Assembly: GCA_963717455.1 (NCBI GenBank)
Contig: OY970336.1
Span: 4,588,001-4,652,000, forward strand
Length of the DNA stretch: 64,000 nucleotides
DNA from: Bog-473 sp963717455
GTDB taxonomy: Bacteria; Actinomycetota; Acidimicrobiia; Acidimicrobiales; RAAP-2
Direction of reading: 5' to 3'
Positions 16,799 through 25,948 of the stretch are shown piece after piece (positions within the stretch are counted from its first letter, which is position 1; every line of letters begins with the position of its first letter). The notes under the pieces were generated by a model. That model did no database searches, was not told the origin of the DNA, and was given only the letters and a program-made list of their open reading frames with translations. Both the position numbers and the translations under genes were made by a program.

Positions 16799-18405
16799 TT
16801 CCCCGCCTCGCGACGGCGCGCCAGTATCTCGTAGAGCTCCTCCGAGGGCGGTTCCACGACGCGGCCGGGCCGGGCGGGCCGGTGGTGGCGGCCGCTCTCC
16901 CTCCGTCCCGAGCCGAGGAGCGCCTCGGAGTCGTTGCGGAAGATGTGCGCCGGTACGTCGACCCCGGCGAGCGACAGCTCGTCCAGGATCTTGGGCCGCA
17001 GGCCGGTCGGGACCAAGCGTCCCATTCCCTGCGCCGTGTCCACCCGGTGGAAGATGTCCTGGAGCAGGACGGTATCGCCCTCCATGCCCTGGATCTCGGT
17101 GATGGAGTGCACGACGCGGGGGCCCTCCGCGGTCCGCTGGAGCTGGACCAGGCATCCGATCGCCATGACGATCTGCTCTCGGATGGCGCGCTGGGGCAGC
17201 TCGACGCCGCCCATCATGACCATGGTCTCCAGGCGGCCGAGCAGCTCGCGCGGGGTGTTCGCGTGGACGGTGGTCATCGACCCGGCGTGTCCAGTGTTCA
17301 TGGCCTGGAGCATGTCGAGGGTCTCGGACCCACGGCACTCACCGACGATGATGCGGTCGGGCCGCATTCGCAGCGAGTTCCGCACGAGGTCGCGGATGCG
17401 GACTTCGCCTGTCCCCTCCGCGTTCGACGGACGGGTTTCCAAGGTGACGACGTGCGCCCCCTGGATCTGGAGCTCGGCCGACTCCTCGATGGTGATCAGG
17501 CGCTCCCCGTCAGGGATGAAGTTCGACAGGACGTTCAGCATGGTGGTCTTGCCGGTGCCCGTTCCACCCACCACGATCAAGCTGATCTTGCCCCGCACCA
17601 GGGCCTCGAGGAAGACCGCGGCGTCCATGGAGAGCGACCCGAGGTTGATGAGGTCCTGCATGACCAGGGCGCGCTCGGGGAACTTCCGGATCGTGAGCAC
17701 CGGGCCCCGGAGGGCCAGCGGCGGCACGATGGCGTTGATACGGGAGCCGTCGGGCAGCCGTGCGTCCACCATGGGCGAGGACTCGTCGACCCGGCGCCCG
17801 ACGCCGTGCACCATGCGGTCGATGATGCGCCGGTACTGGTGCGCGGACGTGAAGACGATGTCGCTGCGCTCGATCTTGCCTTTCCGCTCGATCCAGATCT
17901 CGTCGTACGCGTTGCACATGATCTCGGTGATGCTGTTCTCTGACAGCAGCGCCTCGAGCGGCCCGTAGCCGAGGGAGTCCTCGAGCATCTCCTCCACAAA
18001 GCGCTGCCGCTCAATGGGCGAGATCCCGATGTCCTCGCGCTCGAGGATCTCGTTGACGGTGGACCGGACCTTCTCGCGCAGCTCGTCGGGCGACAGGTCG
18101 GCCGCCGTCGGCGCGATCTCCGCCAGTACCTTGGCCTGGACCTTCTGCTTGGACACTTTCCAGGCGTCGTCGAGGGCCGCCCGGTCCGAGGCCCGCCGCA
18201 GTGGGTGCTTCCCGGGAGGGGCACTCCCGCCGGGCGCGCGCCTGTCCCCCATCAGGCCGCCGCGGATCTCGCCACTCCCCCCCGTCGTCGCACTCCCGCC
18301 GGCTGCGGGCCCCCCAGGGTCGGTGGCCCGGCGGTTCCGAGGTGGCGTCTCCTCTGGCGGCGCGGCGGACTCGTCGGCCGCTGCAAGCTTCTCGGACAGG
18401 TTCAT
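16795..18405 (-). CDS. tadA: Tad secretion ATPase TadA (CpaF-type)
   Basis: A 536-residue type II/IV secretion ATPase of the CpaF/TadA branch. Residues 1-75 are a low-complexity Gly/Pro/Ser extension. The N-terminal CpaF domain follows. Walker A is GGTGTGKTT (about 280-288), the Asp box is LITIEESAELQIQ, Walker B is RMRPDRIIVGECRGSE and the His box is GHAGSMTTVHANTP. It is cytoplasmic and drives pilin extrusion through TadB/TadC. The ATG at 18405 lies shortly after the tadZ stop. The C-terminal 60 residues are Arg/Pro-rich and not typical. Confidence 0.96.
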   Translation of the reverse strand: MNLSEKLAAADESAAPPEETPPRNRRATDPGGPAAGGSATTGGSGEIRGGLMGDRRAPGGSAPPGKHPLRRASDRAALDDAWKVSKQKVQAKVLAEIAPTAADLSPDELREKVRSTVNEILEREDIGISPIERQRFVEEMLEDSLGYGPLEALLSENSITEIMCNAYDEIWIERKGKIERSDIVFTSAHQYRRIIDRMVHGVGRRVDESSPMVDARLPDGSRINAIVPPLALRGPVLTIRKFPERALVMQDLINLGSLSMDAAVFLEALVRGKISLIVVGGTGTGKTTMLNVLSNFIPDGERLITIEESAELQIQGAHVVTLETRPSNAEGTGEVRIRDLVRNSLRMRPDRIIVGECRGSETLDMLQAMNTGHAGSMTTVHANTPRELLGRLETMVMMGGVELPQRAIREQIVMAIGCLVQLQRTAEGPRVVHSITEIQGMEGDTVLLQDIFHRVDTAQGMGRLVPTGLRPKILDELSLAGVDVPAHIFRNDSEALLGSGRRESGRHHRPARPGRVVEPPSEELYEILARRREAGK

Positions 18406-18410
18406 GGCGA

Positions 18411-19700
18411 TCAGGCCCTCTCGAGCTCAGGCACCTTGGCGGTGCGACCCTTCCTCCTCAGCTTCCAGAAACCCTTCGACTCGCCTATCTCGGCGGTGTG
18501 TGCGCCCGTCCCGAGGACAGGCGTCGTCTCTCCGCCCAGGAACTGGTGCATGCCTCCCGCCAGCTTCTTGCCGATGTCGGAGCTGGCCGCCGAGACCAGT
18601 GCCGGCTTGCCCTTGTTGATCGACTTCATGACCTCTCTCGAGTACGGCAGGACCGAGATGATCTTGTTGTCGAGCACCTCCTGCACGTCGCTGATGTCGA
18701 TGCCGATGTCGTCCTCCACCTTGTTGAGCACGACCCCGATGGTCTCGCTGTTGATGCGCAGCTTCTCGAGCGTGCTCAGGAACACGCGCATGTTCCTGAT
18801 GGACGGCAGGTCCAGCGTGACCATGCACAGCACGTGGGTCGAGTGGTCGAAGGCCGCCAGGACGATCTCGGAGAGCTGGGCCGGGGTGTCGACGACGATG
18901 TAGTCGAAGTGCCGACGCAGGGCACCCATCACCTTGTAGACGTCCTTGGGCGCGATCATGTCGGCGTCGGCCGGGCTGAAGGGCGCGGCGAGCACCGAGA
19001 AACCGAGCTCGTGATCCTCCAGGTACTCCTCGACATGCTGGTCGAGGTCGTCGTCGTCGACGGGCTCCCGGGAGAGCAGATCGGAGATCGTGAAGCGCGG
19101 CCGAAGGTGGAGCGCGGTGGAGACCTCGCCGAACTGCAGGTCCAGATCGACCAGGCACACCCGCTGCCCCGTCTGGGCCGCCAGGTAGCAGGCCAGGTTG
19201 GTGGCGTAGAACGTCTTGCCGCAGCCACCGCTCGACGAGGCCACGGTGAAGACCTCGGCGAACTGGGGACGGTCGACCACGACGCCGTGCGCCACCACGG
19301 GCAGCGTCGGGGCTTCGCCCGAATCCGAGATGTCCGCGATGTCGAACGCGCGCTTCAGCGCAGCGGCGAGCTGGCGCTTGCTGGTCGGGTACTCGACCAG
19401 GTCCACCGCCCCCGTACGCACGATGTCACCCAGGTTGGCCTTCGGCCTGGGCCCGAGGGCCAGGACGACGGCCGGCACGGCGGCGGCGGCCCGCAGGCTG
19501 GCCAGGCGGGCCATGCCGGCATGGCTGTCGAAGACGGGTCCCGCAACCAACACGTCGAAGGAGCCCTGCTCGCGCACCTCCTCGGCCACGTCGATGACAT
19601 TGGTGCTGGTGACCACCTCGTAGCCCGGGCCGAGCGACGCGTGGATGGCGCGGCTCAGGGCCGGCGACCGGCTGATGACGAGAATCCGGCGCGAGATCAT
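18411..19700 (-). CDS. tadZ: TadZ/CpaE-like pilus localisation ATPase
   Basis: A 429-residue protein with an N-terminal receiver-like domain (about 1-120, starting ISRRILVISRSPALSRAI) and a MinD/ParA-type ATPase domain. The P-loop reads SSSGGCGKTF (about 155-164): the first, signature Lys of the deviant Walker A (KGG-x-GKT) is Ser here, while the second Lys is kept. Later motifs include VCLVDLDLQFG and YIVVDTPAQLSE. The family places Tad machines at cell poles. The ATG at 19698-19700 overlaps the cpaB stop by ATGA. Confidence 0.9.
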   Translation of the reverse strand: MISRRILVISRSPALSRAIHASLGPGYEVVTSTNVIDVAEEVREQGSFDVLVAGPVFDSHAGMARLASLRAAAAVPAVVLALGPRPKANLGDIVRTGAVDLVEYPTSKRQLAAALKRAFDIADISDSGEAPTLPVVAHGVVVDRPQFAEVFTVASSSGGCGKTFYATNLACYLAAQTGQRVCLVDLDLQFGEVSTALHLRPRFTISDLLSREPVDDDDLDQHVEEYLEDHELGFSVLAAPFSPADADMIAPKDVYKVMGALRRHFDYIVVDTPAQLSEIVLAAFDHSTHVLCMVTLDLPSIRNMRVFLSTLEKLRINSETIGVVLNKVEDDIGIDISDVQEVLDNKIISVLPYSREVMKSINKGKPALVSAASSDIGKKLAGGMHQFLGGETTPVLGTGAHTAEIGESKGFWKLRRKGRTAKVPELERA

Positions 19701-20464
19701 GGTGCGGCCGCTGTCTGGTCCGTCCCGATGCACTGCTGGAGCGGGGGCGGGTTCGTGTCCTTCTGGGTCTGCACGACCGAGACCGACTCGTTCTGCGACA
19801 GGAACTCGAGGTTCCTGGCCTGGGCAGAGTTGACGGCCAGCAACAGCGTCTCGGACGCCGGGATGGTGCGGCCCGCAGCAGTCTTGTGACCGGCGAAGGA
19901 AGGCACCGTGCTCTGAACATCGAGAACCTGGATGTTCGCCATCGCCAGCTCCGTGCAAGGCAGTGGCAGGGTCGACGTGACGGAACTCGCAGTCGAGACC
20001 TTGGTGATGTTGGCGTAGACGTCGATCCGGCTTCCGGGCTGGAGGTAGCCCGCCAGCCCGTTGGTGCCGCTCACCGTGATCGTGACCCCGTCCTGCCCGG
20101 TAGGCAGCGAGATGGACGACGTGCTGGCTGCGAGTTCGGGGGTGCCGATGGCGTGGCCCTTCGCGACCGCAGTCGTCAGCACCTGCTCGTTGAGCCCCGC
20201 CAGCGACTGGAGGTCGGTCGGCGAGAAGGACTTCGTCGGGATCAACTCCAGGGCGACCATCCCGCTCGAGAGCATCGCCTGCCCCGTCGTGCCGGCCGGG
20301 ATGTCGGTCTTGGCCACGACCGCCGACATCGTGACCGGCGCGGCGACATTCGCACCTGTTGACGCGTGCTTGCTGGCACCCTCCACGCTGGCAAACGCAA
20401 TCGCGCTTCCGGCGATGAACAGTATGACCCCGATCATGACCAGTATGAGCGTCTGCTTCTTCAC
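19697..20464 (-). CDS. cpaB: Flp pilus assembly protein CpaB/RcpC
   Basis: A 255-residue protein with one N-terminal membrane segment (LILVMIGVILFIAGSAIAFA), a SAF-type domain with DIPAGTT, and an RcpC domain (LQPGSRIDVYANITK). In diderms the family contacts the secretin RcpA/CpaC. No secretin gene is found here, as expected for a single-membrane actinobacterium, so the protein probably acts at the cell wall. The GTG start at 20462-20464 follows GGGGGAAG. It is the first gene of the minus-strand tad operon; its promoter region is shared with tadE. Confidence 0.9.
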   Translation of the reverse strand: MKKQTLILVMIGVILFIAGSAIAFASVEGASKHASTGANVAAPVTMSAVVAKTDIPAGTTGQAMLSSGMVALELIPTKSFSPTDLQSLAGLNEQVLTTAVAKGHAIGTPELAASTSSISLPTGQDGVTITVSGTNGLAGYLQPGSRIDVYANITKVSTASSVTSTLPLPCTELAMANIQVLDVQSTVPSFAGHKTAAGRTIPASETLLLAVNSAQARNLEFLSQNESVSVVQTQKDTNPPPLQQCIGTDQTAAAP

Positions 20465-20561
20465 AGAAACTTCCCCCTCTCAACAGACAGACAACGACCG
20501 GCAACCCGTGAGGTCTGCTGGCCGCTGGCTCCGTTGGAGGGTACGACGGGAGGGGTGCGAC

Positions 20562-20581
20562 GTACATAGGTCCTTTTGACC
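20562..20581 (-). promoter_or_regulatory. Dyad element of the tad operon promoter (minus strand)
   Basis: On the minus strand this reads GGTCAAAAGGACCTATGTAC, about 98 bases upstream of the cpaB start. Together with the mirrored plus-strand copy at 20619-20638 it forms a long imperfect inverted repeat centred in the divergent tad promoter region. It matches the Flp-upstream elements at GGTC and CCTATG-N-AC. Confidence 0.65.
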
Positions 20582-20618
20582 ATTCGGCAGAAGAGCGCCC
20601 CTGGTGAAAGCGCCAAAT

Positions 20619-20638
20619 GGTCCATATGTCCTATGTAC
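20619..20638 (+). promoter_or_regulatory. Dyad element of the tadE promoter (plus strand)
   Basis: Reads GGTCCATATGTCCTATGTAC, with half-sites GTCCATA and TATGTAC separated by five bases. It lies about 110 bases upstream of the tadE start and is the plus-strand partner of the element at 20562-20581. Confidence 0.65.
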
Positions 20639-20750
20639 CGGCGCTCACGGTCAGCCCAAAATCAAGTCGGACGCACCACGCGACGACCATTGTGATGGAC
20701 GTATCCACACTTGGTTCCACCGCCAATTGATTCAGAGGAGGGGGTCCACG

Positions 20751-21221
20751 TTGAGAACGCGCACGTGGAGAGTTCCGAGGGCCCTGGGGCGGCGGCGCAG
20801 GGACGAGCACGGGGCGGAGATGATCGAGTTCGCGATCGTCGTCGTCCTCTTGATCACCCTCCTCTACGGCATCATCTCTTACGGCCTGATCCTGGCGGCG
20901 CAGGCCACGATCACCCAGGCCGCCGCCGACGCGACCCGGTCCGGCATCGTGACGACGACGCCGATCGCAACCGCTGAGGCGCAAGCGGGCACCGACGTGG
21001 GCTGGATGAACAAGGGAACGTGCGGTACCTCCGGTACGACGATCACGTGCAACGCCGTCCAGATACCGTGCCCGTCGAATGTCAATCAGCAGTGCCTGAA
21101 GGTGACGGTCGCCTACAACTACAGCGCTGCGCCGCTCTTCCCTGAGCTGCCGGGCTTGGGCATCATCACTCCGTCGACACTGTCGTCCACCAACGTCCTT
21201 CAGATCCCGTCCTCCACCTAG
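20751..21221 (+). CDS. tadE: TadE-like pseudopilin
   Basis: A 156-residue TadE-family protein. A basic leader (LRTRTWRVPRALGRRRRDEH) is followed by GAEMIEFAIVVVLLITLLYG, a prepilin-type cleavage site with Glu at +5 when cut after Gly. The rest carries four Cys in two pairs (TCGTSGTTITC and PCPSNVNQQC), which could form disulfides outside the cell. The TTG at 20751-20753 is chosen because GAGGAGGGGG lies at the right distance. The downstream tadG starts immediately after the stop. Confidence 0.9.
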   Translation: MRTRTWRVPRALGRRRRDEHGAEMIEFAIVVVLLITLLYGIISYGLILAAQATITQAAADATRSGIVTTTPIATAEAQAGTDVGWMNKGTCGTSGTTITCNAVQIPCPSNVNQQCLKVTVAYNYSAAPLFPELPGLGIITPSTLSSTNVLQIPSST

Positions 21222-22856
21222 GTGCGATTCATGTTCAATTGCAGGAGATTGTTCCGGCGCCACCGCGACGAGGAACGGGGGGCGACGCTCATCCTCACGG
21301 CCGTGAGCATGGTCGCGCTCCTCGGCGCGGGCGCCATGGGTGTCGACGTCGGGTTCAGCGTGTACGGCAGCCGCACCGCCCAGGCCATGGCTGACACCGC
21401 CGCGCTCGACCTGGTCCAGGACCTCGACACGGCCGATTCCCTGTCGACCAACACGGCGGTCCAGACGTACCTCAACTCCATGTTGGCGGGGGTGGCAACC
21501 GACAACGGGTCCAATGCCGTGCTCACTGCCACGCCGGGGGTGTGGCAGAACGGTGCGTTTCTGCCACCGTCTGGGGGTTGCGCCGGAACCGTCTTCATCA
21601 CGGGGAGCGCATGCAACGCGATCCAGGTCACTGCGAACCAGACGGTGCCGCAGGTGTTCTGGGGCGGGTTCAACACGTTGAGCGGGCACAGCGGCAGCAC
21701 CAGCAGCACCACCGTCGCCGCCTGGACTCCCGAGTCCGCCTTCTCCATCGGGTCGTACCTCGCGAGCATCGACACCCAGCAGACAGCGGTGTTGAACGTG
21801 CTCCTCAGCACGCTCGGCACGCCGGCCGCCGTGACCGCCGTCGGCTACCAGGGACTGGCCAACACCTACGTCTCGGTGAACCAGCTGATCACCTCCTCGG
21901 GAGGCCTGCTGACGACCTCCAACGTCATGACCACCACCCTCACCGGGACCCAGTGGCTGGCCATCTGGAACGACGCGGTGGCAAACGAAGCCGCCCAGGC
22001 CAACTGCAGCACGAACGCTCTTCCGTGCAACGCCAGCACCGCCCTGAGCGGGCTCGACTTCGGCGCATCCGCCTCGGCCCAGCTGTGCCAGATGGTCTCC
22101 GTCAATGGCTCGTCGTGTTCCAACGGCAGCCTCTCAACCGCGGCCCTCAACGCAAACGTCAACGTCCTGCAGATGCTGACCACCGAAGCCGAGCTGGCGA
22201 ACGGCACCAATGCTCTCGACGTGCAGTCGGCGCTCACCCTCCCGGGCGTGACGTCGGCCAGCCTGTACCTGACCCTGGTCCAGCCGGCCCAGGTGGCCTA
22301 CGGACCGGTCGGGTCGTACACGACGGCCTCTCCGTGCCCGGCCCCCACGGGGCAGACGTCCACCTGCGCCACCACGGCCCAGGTGCAGTCCGACCTCCAG
22401 CTCACCGTGGCCGGCCAGGTGCTCGACATCCCTCTCTCCGCGGCGACGGGGTACGCGACCCTGAACTCGGTCGCGTGCTCGAACAACGTCATGACCAATG
22501 TCAAGATCAACGTGGCGACGACCGCCGCCTCGGGCGCCGTGACGTACGGCGGTACAAGCATCGCCACCCTGACCGTCAACGGCGTGTCGAACAAGGCCGG
22601 GTCGTACACCACCGTGCCTCCGACCGCCTCCACCACCAGTAGCGGCACCAACCCGCGGAGCTTCGGCTCGAATGGGTCGAATCCCCCCTTGCTCAGCTAC
22701 AGCGGGGGCACCTTGCCCGGCTCGCTCAGCACACTGCTCACTACAACGTTGCAACCGGTGCTTGGCCCAATCCTTCAGGTGACCGGTGCCGCCGTGGGGG
22801 GTGCCCAGGTGGCCGACCTCAGCGCTCGCTGCGACGTCGTGTCGATCGTCCAATGA
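21222..22856 (+). CDS. tadG: TadG-like pilus-associated protein
   Basis: A 544-residue protein with an N-terminal membrane segment after basic residues (RRLFRRHRDEERGATLILTA, then VSMVALLGAGAMGVDVGF) and the TadE/TadG motif RTAQAMADTAALDLVQDL. The remainder is a long extracellular region rich in Ser, Thr, Ala and Asn with several Cys. The start is GTG 21222, directly after the tadE stop; an ATG three codons later is an alternative. It is probably a minor pilus or surface component. Its 3-prime end overlaps the peptidase gene by four bases. Confidence 0.87.
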   Translation: MRFMFNCRRLFRRHRDEERGATLILTAVSMVALLGAGAMGVDVGFSVYGSRTAQAMADTAALDLVQDLDTADSLSTNTAVQTYLNSMLAGVATDNGSNAVLTATPGVWQNGAFLPPSGGCAGTVFITGSACNAIQVTANQTVPQVFWGGFNTLSGHSGSTSSTTVAAWTPESAFSIGSYLASIDTQQTAVLNVLLSTLGTPAAVTAVGYQGLANTYVSVNQLITSSGGLLTTSNVMTTTLTGTQWLAIWNDAVANEAAQANCSTNALPCNASTALSGLDFGASASAQLCQMVSVNGSSCSNGSLSTAALNANVNVLQMLTTEAELANGTNALDVQSALTLPGVTSASLYLTLVQPAQVAYGPVGSYTTASPCPAPTGQTSTCATTAQVQSDLQLTVAGQVLDIPLSAATGYATLNSVACSNNVMTNVKINVATTAASGAVTYGGTSIATLTVNGVSNKAGSYTTVPPTASTTSSGTNPRSFGSNGSNPPLLSYSGGTLPGSLSTLLTTTLQPVLGPILQVTGAAVGGAQVADLSARCDVVSIVQ

Positions 22857-23542
22857 GCGCCTCGGTCACCATCCTGGGAGGGGCCGCCCTCGGCATGGCC
22901 GCCGGCTCGCTGCTCGTCCCGCTGACCCGGCGCGAGCTGGCAGCCTCGGTGTCACGGTCGTCTTCCGGGGCGGCGCCGGTCGTGACGGCCAGCTCCGCGC
23001 CACGCATCACCGCGGGCCAGTGGGCCGCCCTCGCCGCCGCCTCGGGCCTGTTGCCGGCCTACGTGCTCCACCGGGTCGGCTGGTCGATCATCGCCCTGCC
23101 GCCCCTGCTGCTGCTCGTCGGCCTGGTCCAGCTCGCCTACTGCGACCTCACCCGCCGGCTGCTGCCCAAGACACTGGTCTACGCGCTGAGCGCGGCGGTG
23201 ATCGTCAGCGGCGTCGTGATCGCCGGCGTCATGCACGAGTGGCAGCGGCTGCTCGTTGCGTCACTCGGGGGGCTCGCCTTCTTCGCGCTGTTCTTCGTCG
23301 TCAACCTCGTGAACCCCCGCTGGATGGCCTTTGGCGACGTGCGGCTGTCCCTCGTGGTCGGCTTCGGCCTGGCCTGGGTCAGCCCGGTCGCGCTGTTGGA
23401 AGGCTTCTTCCTCGCCAACCTGCTGGCGGCCGTCGTCGGCTTCGGGCTCATCGCGGCGCACCGCGCCGACCGCGGGTCCGCGGTGCCGTTCGGCCTCTAC
23501 CTGGCCCTGGGGGCCGCGCTCGTCCTCGTGACCTGGAGCTAG
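22853..23542 (+). CDS. tadV: Type IV prepilin peptidase (TadV/CpaA-like)
   Basis: A 229-residue polytopic membrane aspartyl protease. The catalytic aspartates are Asp98 (AYCDLTRRLLP) and Asp162 (MAFGDVRLS), in the order and spacing of the A24 family. At least six hydrophobic segments are visible. The ATG overlaps the tadG stop (ATGA). It should remove the leaders of the Flp pilins and TadE at Gly. The N-terminal methyltransferase region with Cys pairs found in PilD is absent, as in TadV. Confidence 0.93.
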   Translation: MSASVTILGGAALGMAAGSLLVPLTRRELAASVSRSSSGAAPVVTASSAPRITAGQWAALAAASGLLPAYVLHRVGWSIIALPPLLLLVGLVQLAYCDLTRRLLPKTLVYALSAAVIVSGVVIAGVMHEWQRLLVASLGGLAFFALFFVVNLVNPRWMAFGDVRLSLVVGFGLAWVSPVALLEGFFLANLLAAVVGFGLIAAHRADRGSAVPFGLYLALGAALVLVTWS

Positions 23543-23567
23543 GCGCTCAGGCCGGAGCCGGAGCGGC

Positions 23568-24929
23568 TCAGATGACCTTCACGTTGCGGGCCTCGTCACC
23601 CTTGCGGCCGGCACCCACCGTGAACTCCACCGTCGAACCCAGCGCGATGCCCCGGGTCTCGCCCCCCTCGACCTGCGAGTGGTGCACGAAGAGATCCTCG
23701 CCGTCGGGCCGCGCCAGGAACCCGTAGCCCCGCGCGTGGTTGAAGAACTTCACCGTGCCCGTCAGCTTCGGTGACTCCGAGTTCCCACCCGCGTCCGGTG
23801 CCGAGGGCGCCCGTGCCGGGACCGAGAACGGAGCCAGCAGGATGGGCTCGAGTCCCAGCGCGCGCTGCACGCCGTGCATGTCCTTGTGCTGCTCGGCGGT
23901 GACCAGCGAGACGACGGTGCCCGTCCGGCCCGCCCGGCCGGTGCGGCCCGAGCGGTGGACGTAGTCGACGTGATCCGTCGGCGGGTCGAAGTGGACCACG
24001 CAGGGCAGGCCGTCGACATGGATCCCGCGGGCCACGACGTCCGTGGCCACCAGCGCGTCGGTCCGTCCCTTGGTGAACGACTCCAGTGCCCGCTGTCGTT
24101 GCCCCTGGGTGCGGTCGCCGTGCATGGGGACGGCGCGCACACCGTGCGCTTGGAGCTGCCGGACGACGCGATCGGCCCCGCGCTTGGTGCGACAGAACAC
24201 GAAGGCCTGCCCGTGGTTCTCGATCAACTTGGCCGTGATGGCCACCCGATCGGCCCGCTCCACCTTCCAGAAGTGGTGGGCGACGTCGCCCTTCGCCTCC
24301 GCCGTGGCCTCGATGGCCACCCGGACCGGGTCCCGCTGGTAGCTGCGGATGATGGACTCCACCTCACGCCCGATGGTGGCCGAGAAGAGGAGCACCTGGC
24401 GGTTCGGTGCCGTCTGGTCCAAGAGGCGGCGCACGGCGGGGAGGAACCCCATGTCGGACATGCGGTCTGCCTCGTCGAGCACGACCGTGGTCACGTCGTC
24501 GAGACGGACGTCGCCCCGTTCGATGAGGTCTTCGAGGCGACCCGGGCAGGCGACCACGATGTTGACCCCCTTGTGCAGGGCGCGCACCTGGTCGCGGTAG
24601 CCGAGGCCACCGAAGATCGCGACGACGCGCGAGCGGTCGCGGCCGAGCAGGTCGCCCAGGACGTCGTGGACCTGGGTGGCCAGCTCCCGGGTCGGCACGA
24701 GGACCAGCGCCCGAGGCCGACGCGGGCGCGACTGCGCGGTGTTTGTGGCCAGGGGGATCCCGAAGGCCAGCGTCTTGCCCGATCCGGTCGGCGCCTTGCC
24801 GCAGATGTCTCGGCCCGCCAGCGCGGGCGGGATCGCCGATGTCTGGATGGTCAGGGGCTCGGTGATCCCGAGGTGGGTGAGGCGCTCGCTGATCGGCGCG
24901 GGGACGCCGAGGTCTGAGAAGGTAGTGAT
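23568..24929 (-). CDS. DEAD-box RNA helicase fused to a cold-shock domain; apparent ATC start
   Basis: A 453-residue protein. Helicase core: F4 and the Q motif (LGITEPLTIQ), Walker A APTGSGKT (46-53), PTRELA (79-84), DEAD (152-155), LLFSATIGRE and HRSGRTGRAG. The last 66 residues are a cold-shock domain (LTGTVKFFNHARGYGFLARP, DLFVHHSQVEGG). The fusion suggests mRNA unwinding during cold or stress. Homology and a GGAG seven bases upstream point to ATC at 24927-24929 (then ACT ACC TTC, giving TTFSDLGVP). No ATG, GTG or TTG lies in frame between the upstream stop and codon 78, so initiation is at ATC or there is a base error. Confidence 0.9.
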   Translation of the reverse strand: MTTFSDLGVPAPISERLTHLGITEPLTIQTSAIPPALAGRDICGKAPTGSGKTLAFGIPLATNTAQSRPRRPRALVLVPTRELATQVHDVLGDLLGRDRSRVVAIFGGLGYRDQVRALHKGVNIVVACPGRLEDLIERGDVRLDDVTTVVLDEADRMSDMGFLPAVRRLLDQTAPNRQVLLFSATIGREVESIIRSYQRDPVRVAIEATAEAKGDVAHHFWKVERADRVAITAKLIENHGQAFVFCRTKRGADRVVRQLQAHGVRAVPMHGDRTQGQRQRALESFTKGRTDALVATDVVARGIHVDGLPCVVHFDPPTDHVDYVHRSGRTGRAGRTGTVVSLVTAEQHKDMHGVQRALGLEPILLAPFSVPARAPSAPDAGGNSESPKLTGTVKFFNHARGYGFLARPDGEDLFVHHSQVEGGETRGIALGSTVEFTVGAGRKGDEARNVKVI

Positions 24930-25048
24930 GACGAGACTCCAATCGAGTAAGAGAGCGGCCTACTCGAAATGGTCTGCTCGAACGGGCCCCACCCGGCGAT
25001 TGCCGGCGGCAGCCCAATGCTAGCAGGCGTTGCGGTTAGCCTGCCGTC

Positions 25049-25948
25049 GTGGCCCCGGGGGTGCTGACGCTCGACCTCAAACAACGCTGGGACACCGACG
25101 GGTGGTGCGTCGTGCCCGGCGTGATCCCCGCCGACGAGCTCGCCGGCGCGCAGGAGGCGGTGCACCGCCACTTCCCCACTCCGGCCGAGATGGCGCAGGA
25201 CAGTGGTCCCGATGCCGCCAAGTGGCACACCTGGGACGCGGCCTGGCCCGAGTTCCCGTTCCACAGCTCGCGGCTCAACGCGCTCGTGCTGCACGACAAC
25301 GTCGTGGCGCTGGCGGAGGGGCTCCTCGGCACGACCGACCTCGCGCTCTACATGGGAACCGCCACCGCCAAGTACGCCGATCAGGAGTCGGGCTACAACC
25401 AATTGCTCCACGCCGACTACCCGAACCACATGCTGGTCGTGCCGCGACACGAGCTCGGCTACCAGCAGGCGGAGTTCTTCGTCTACCTGACCGATGTCAC
25501 CAGAGAGGACGGTGCCACCCGCTTCGTCTCGTGGCAGAAGACCAAGGACATCCCCGTCGAGCGGCACACCCTGAACTACGTGGACTACGCCGACCTCTAC
25601 GACGACCCGTCGGACGCGGCGGCACCGGCAGGCTCCGTCGTGGCCTATCGGCCCGACGTCTACCACCGCTCGGTCGACTTCACGGACCCCACGCGGTACC
25701 GCATCATGCTCCATGTCTCGTTCCGACACCGCGACGCCGCGTGGGGCGGCTACCAGGCCTGGCCGTTCCGCGGCTTCTCGTTCGAGCTGAGCAAGTTCGT
25801 CCAGCAGGCCACCCCCCGCCAACTGGCCCTCTTGGGCGTGCCCGAACCGGGACACCCCTACTGGAACGAGGCGACGCTGACCGGCATGCAGGCGCGCTAC
25901 CCCGGGCTCGACATGTCCCCGTGGCGTGACGCGTGGCGGGACGCCTAG
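25049..25948 (+). CDS. Phytanoyl-CoA dioxygenase (PhyH) family protein
   Basis: A 299-residue Fe(II)/2-oxoglutarate dioxygenase-like protein. The metal triad is visible as His121-Ala-Asp123 (LLHADYPNH) and His206 (DVYHRSVDF). The order and spacing suit PhyH proteins. The substrate is unknown. The GTG start lies shortly after a weak upstream region. The stop codon (TAG, 25946-25948) overlaps the stop of the convergent amidase gene at a CTAG palindrome. Confidence 0.85.
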   Translation: MAPGVLTLDLKQRWDTDGWCVVPGVIPADELAGAQEAVHRHFPTPAEMAQDSGPDAAKWHTWDAAWPEFPFHSSRLNALVLHDNVVALAEGLLGTTDLALYMGTATAKYADQESGYNQLLHADYPNHMLVVPRHELGYQQAEFFVYLTDVTREDGATRFVSWQKTKDIPVERHTLNYVDYADLYDDPSDAAAPAGSVVAYRPDVYHRSVDFTDPTRYRIMLHVSFRHRDAAWGGYQAWPFRGFSFELSKFVQQATPRQLALLGVPEPGHPYWNEATLTGMQARYPGLDMSPWRDAWRDA

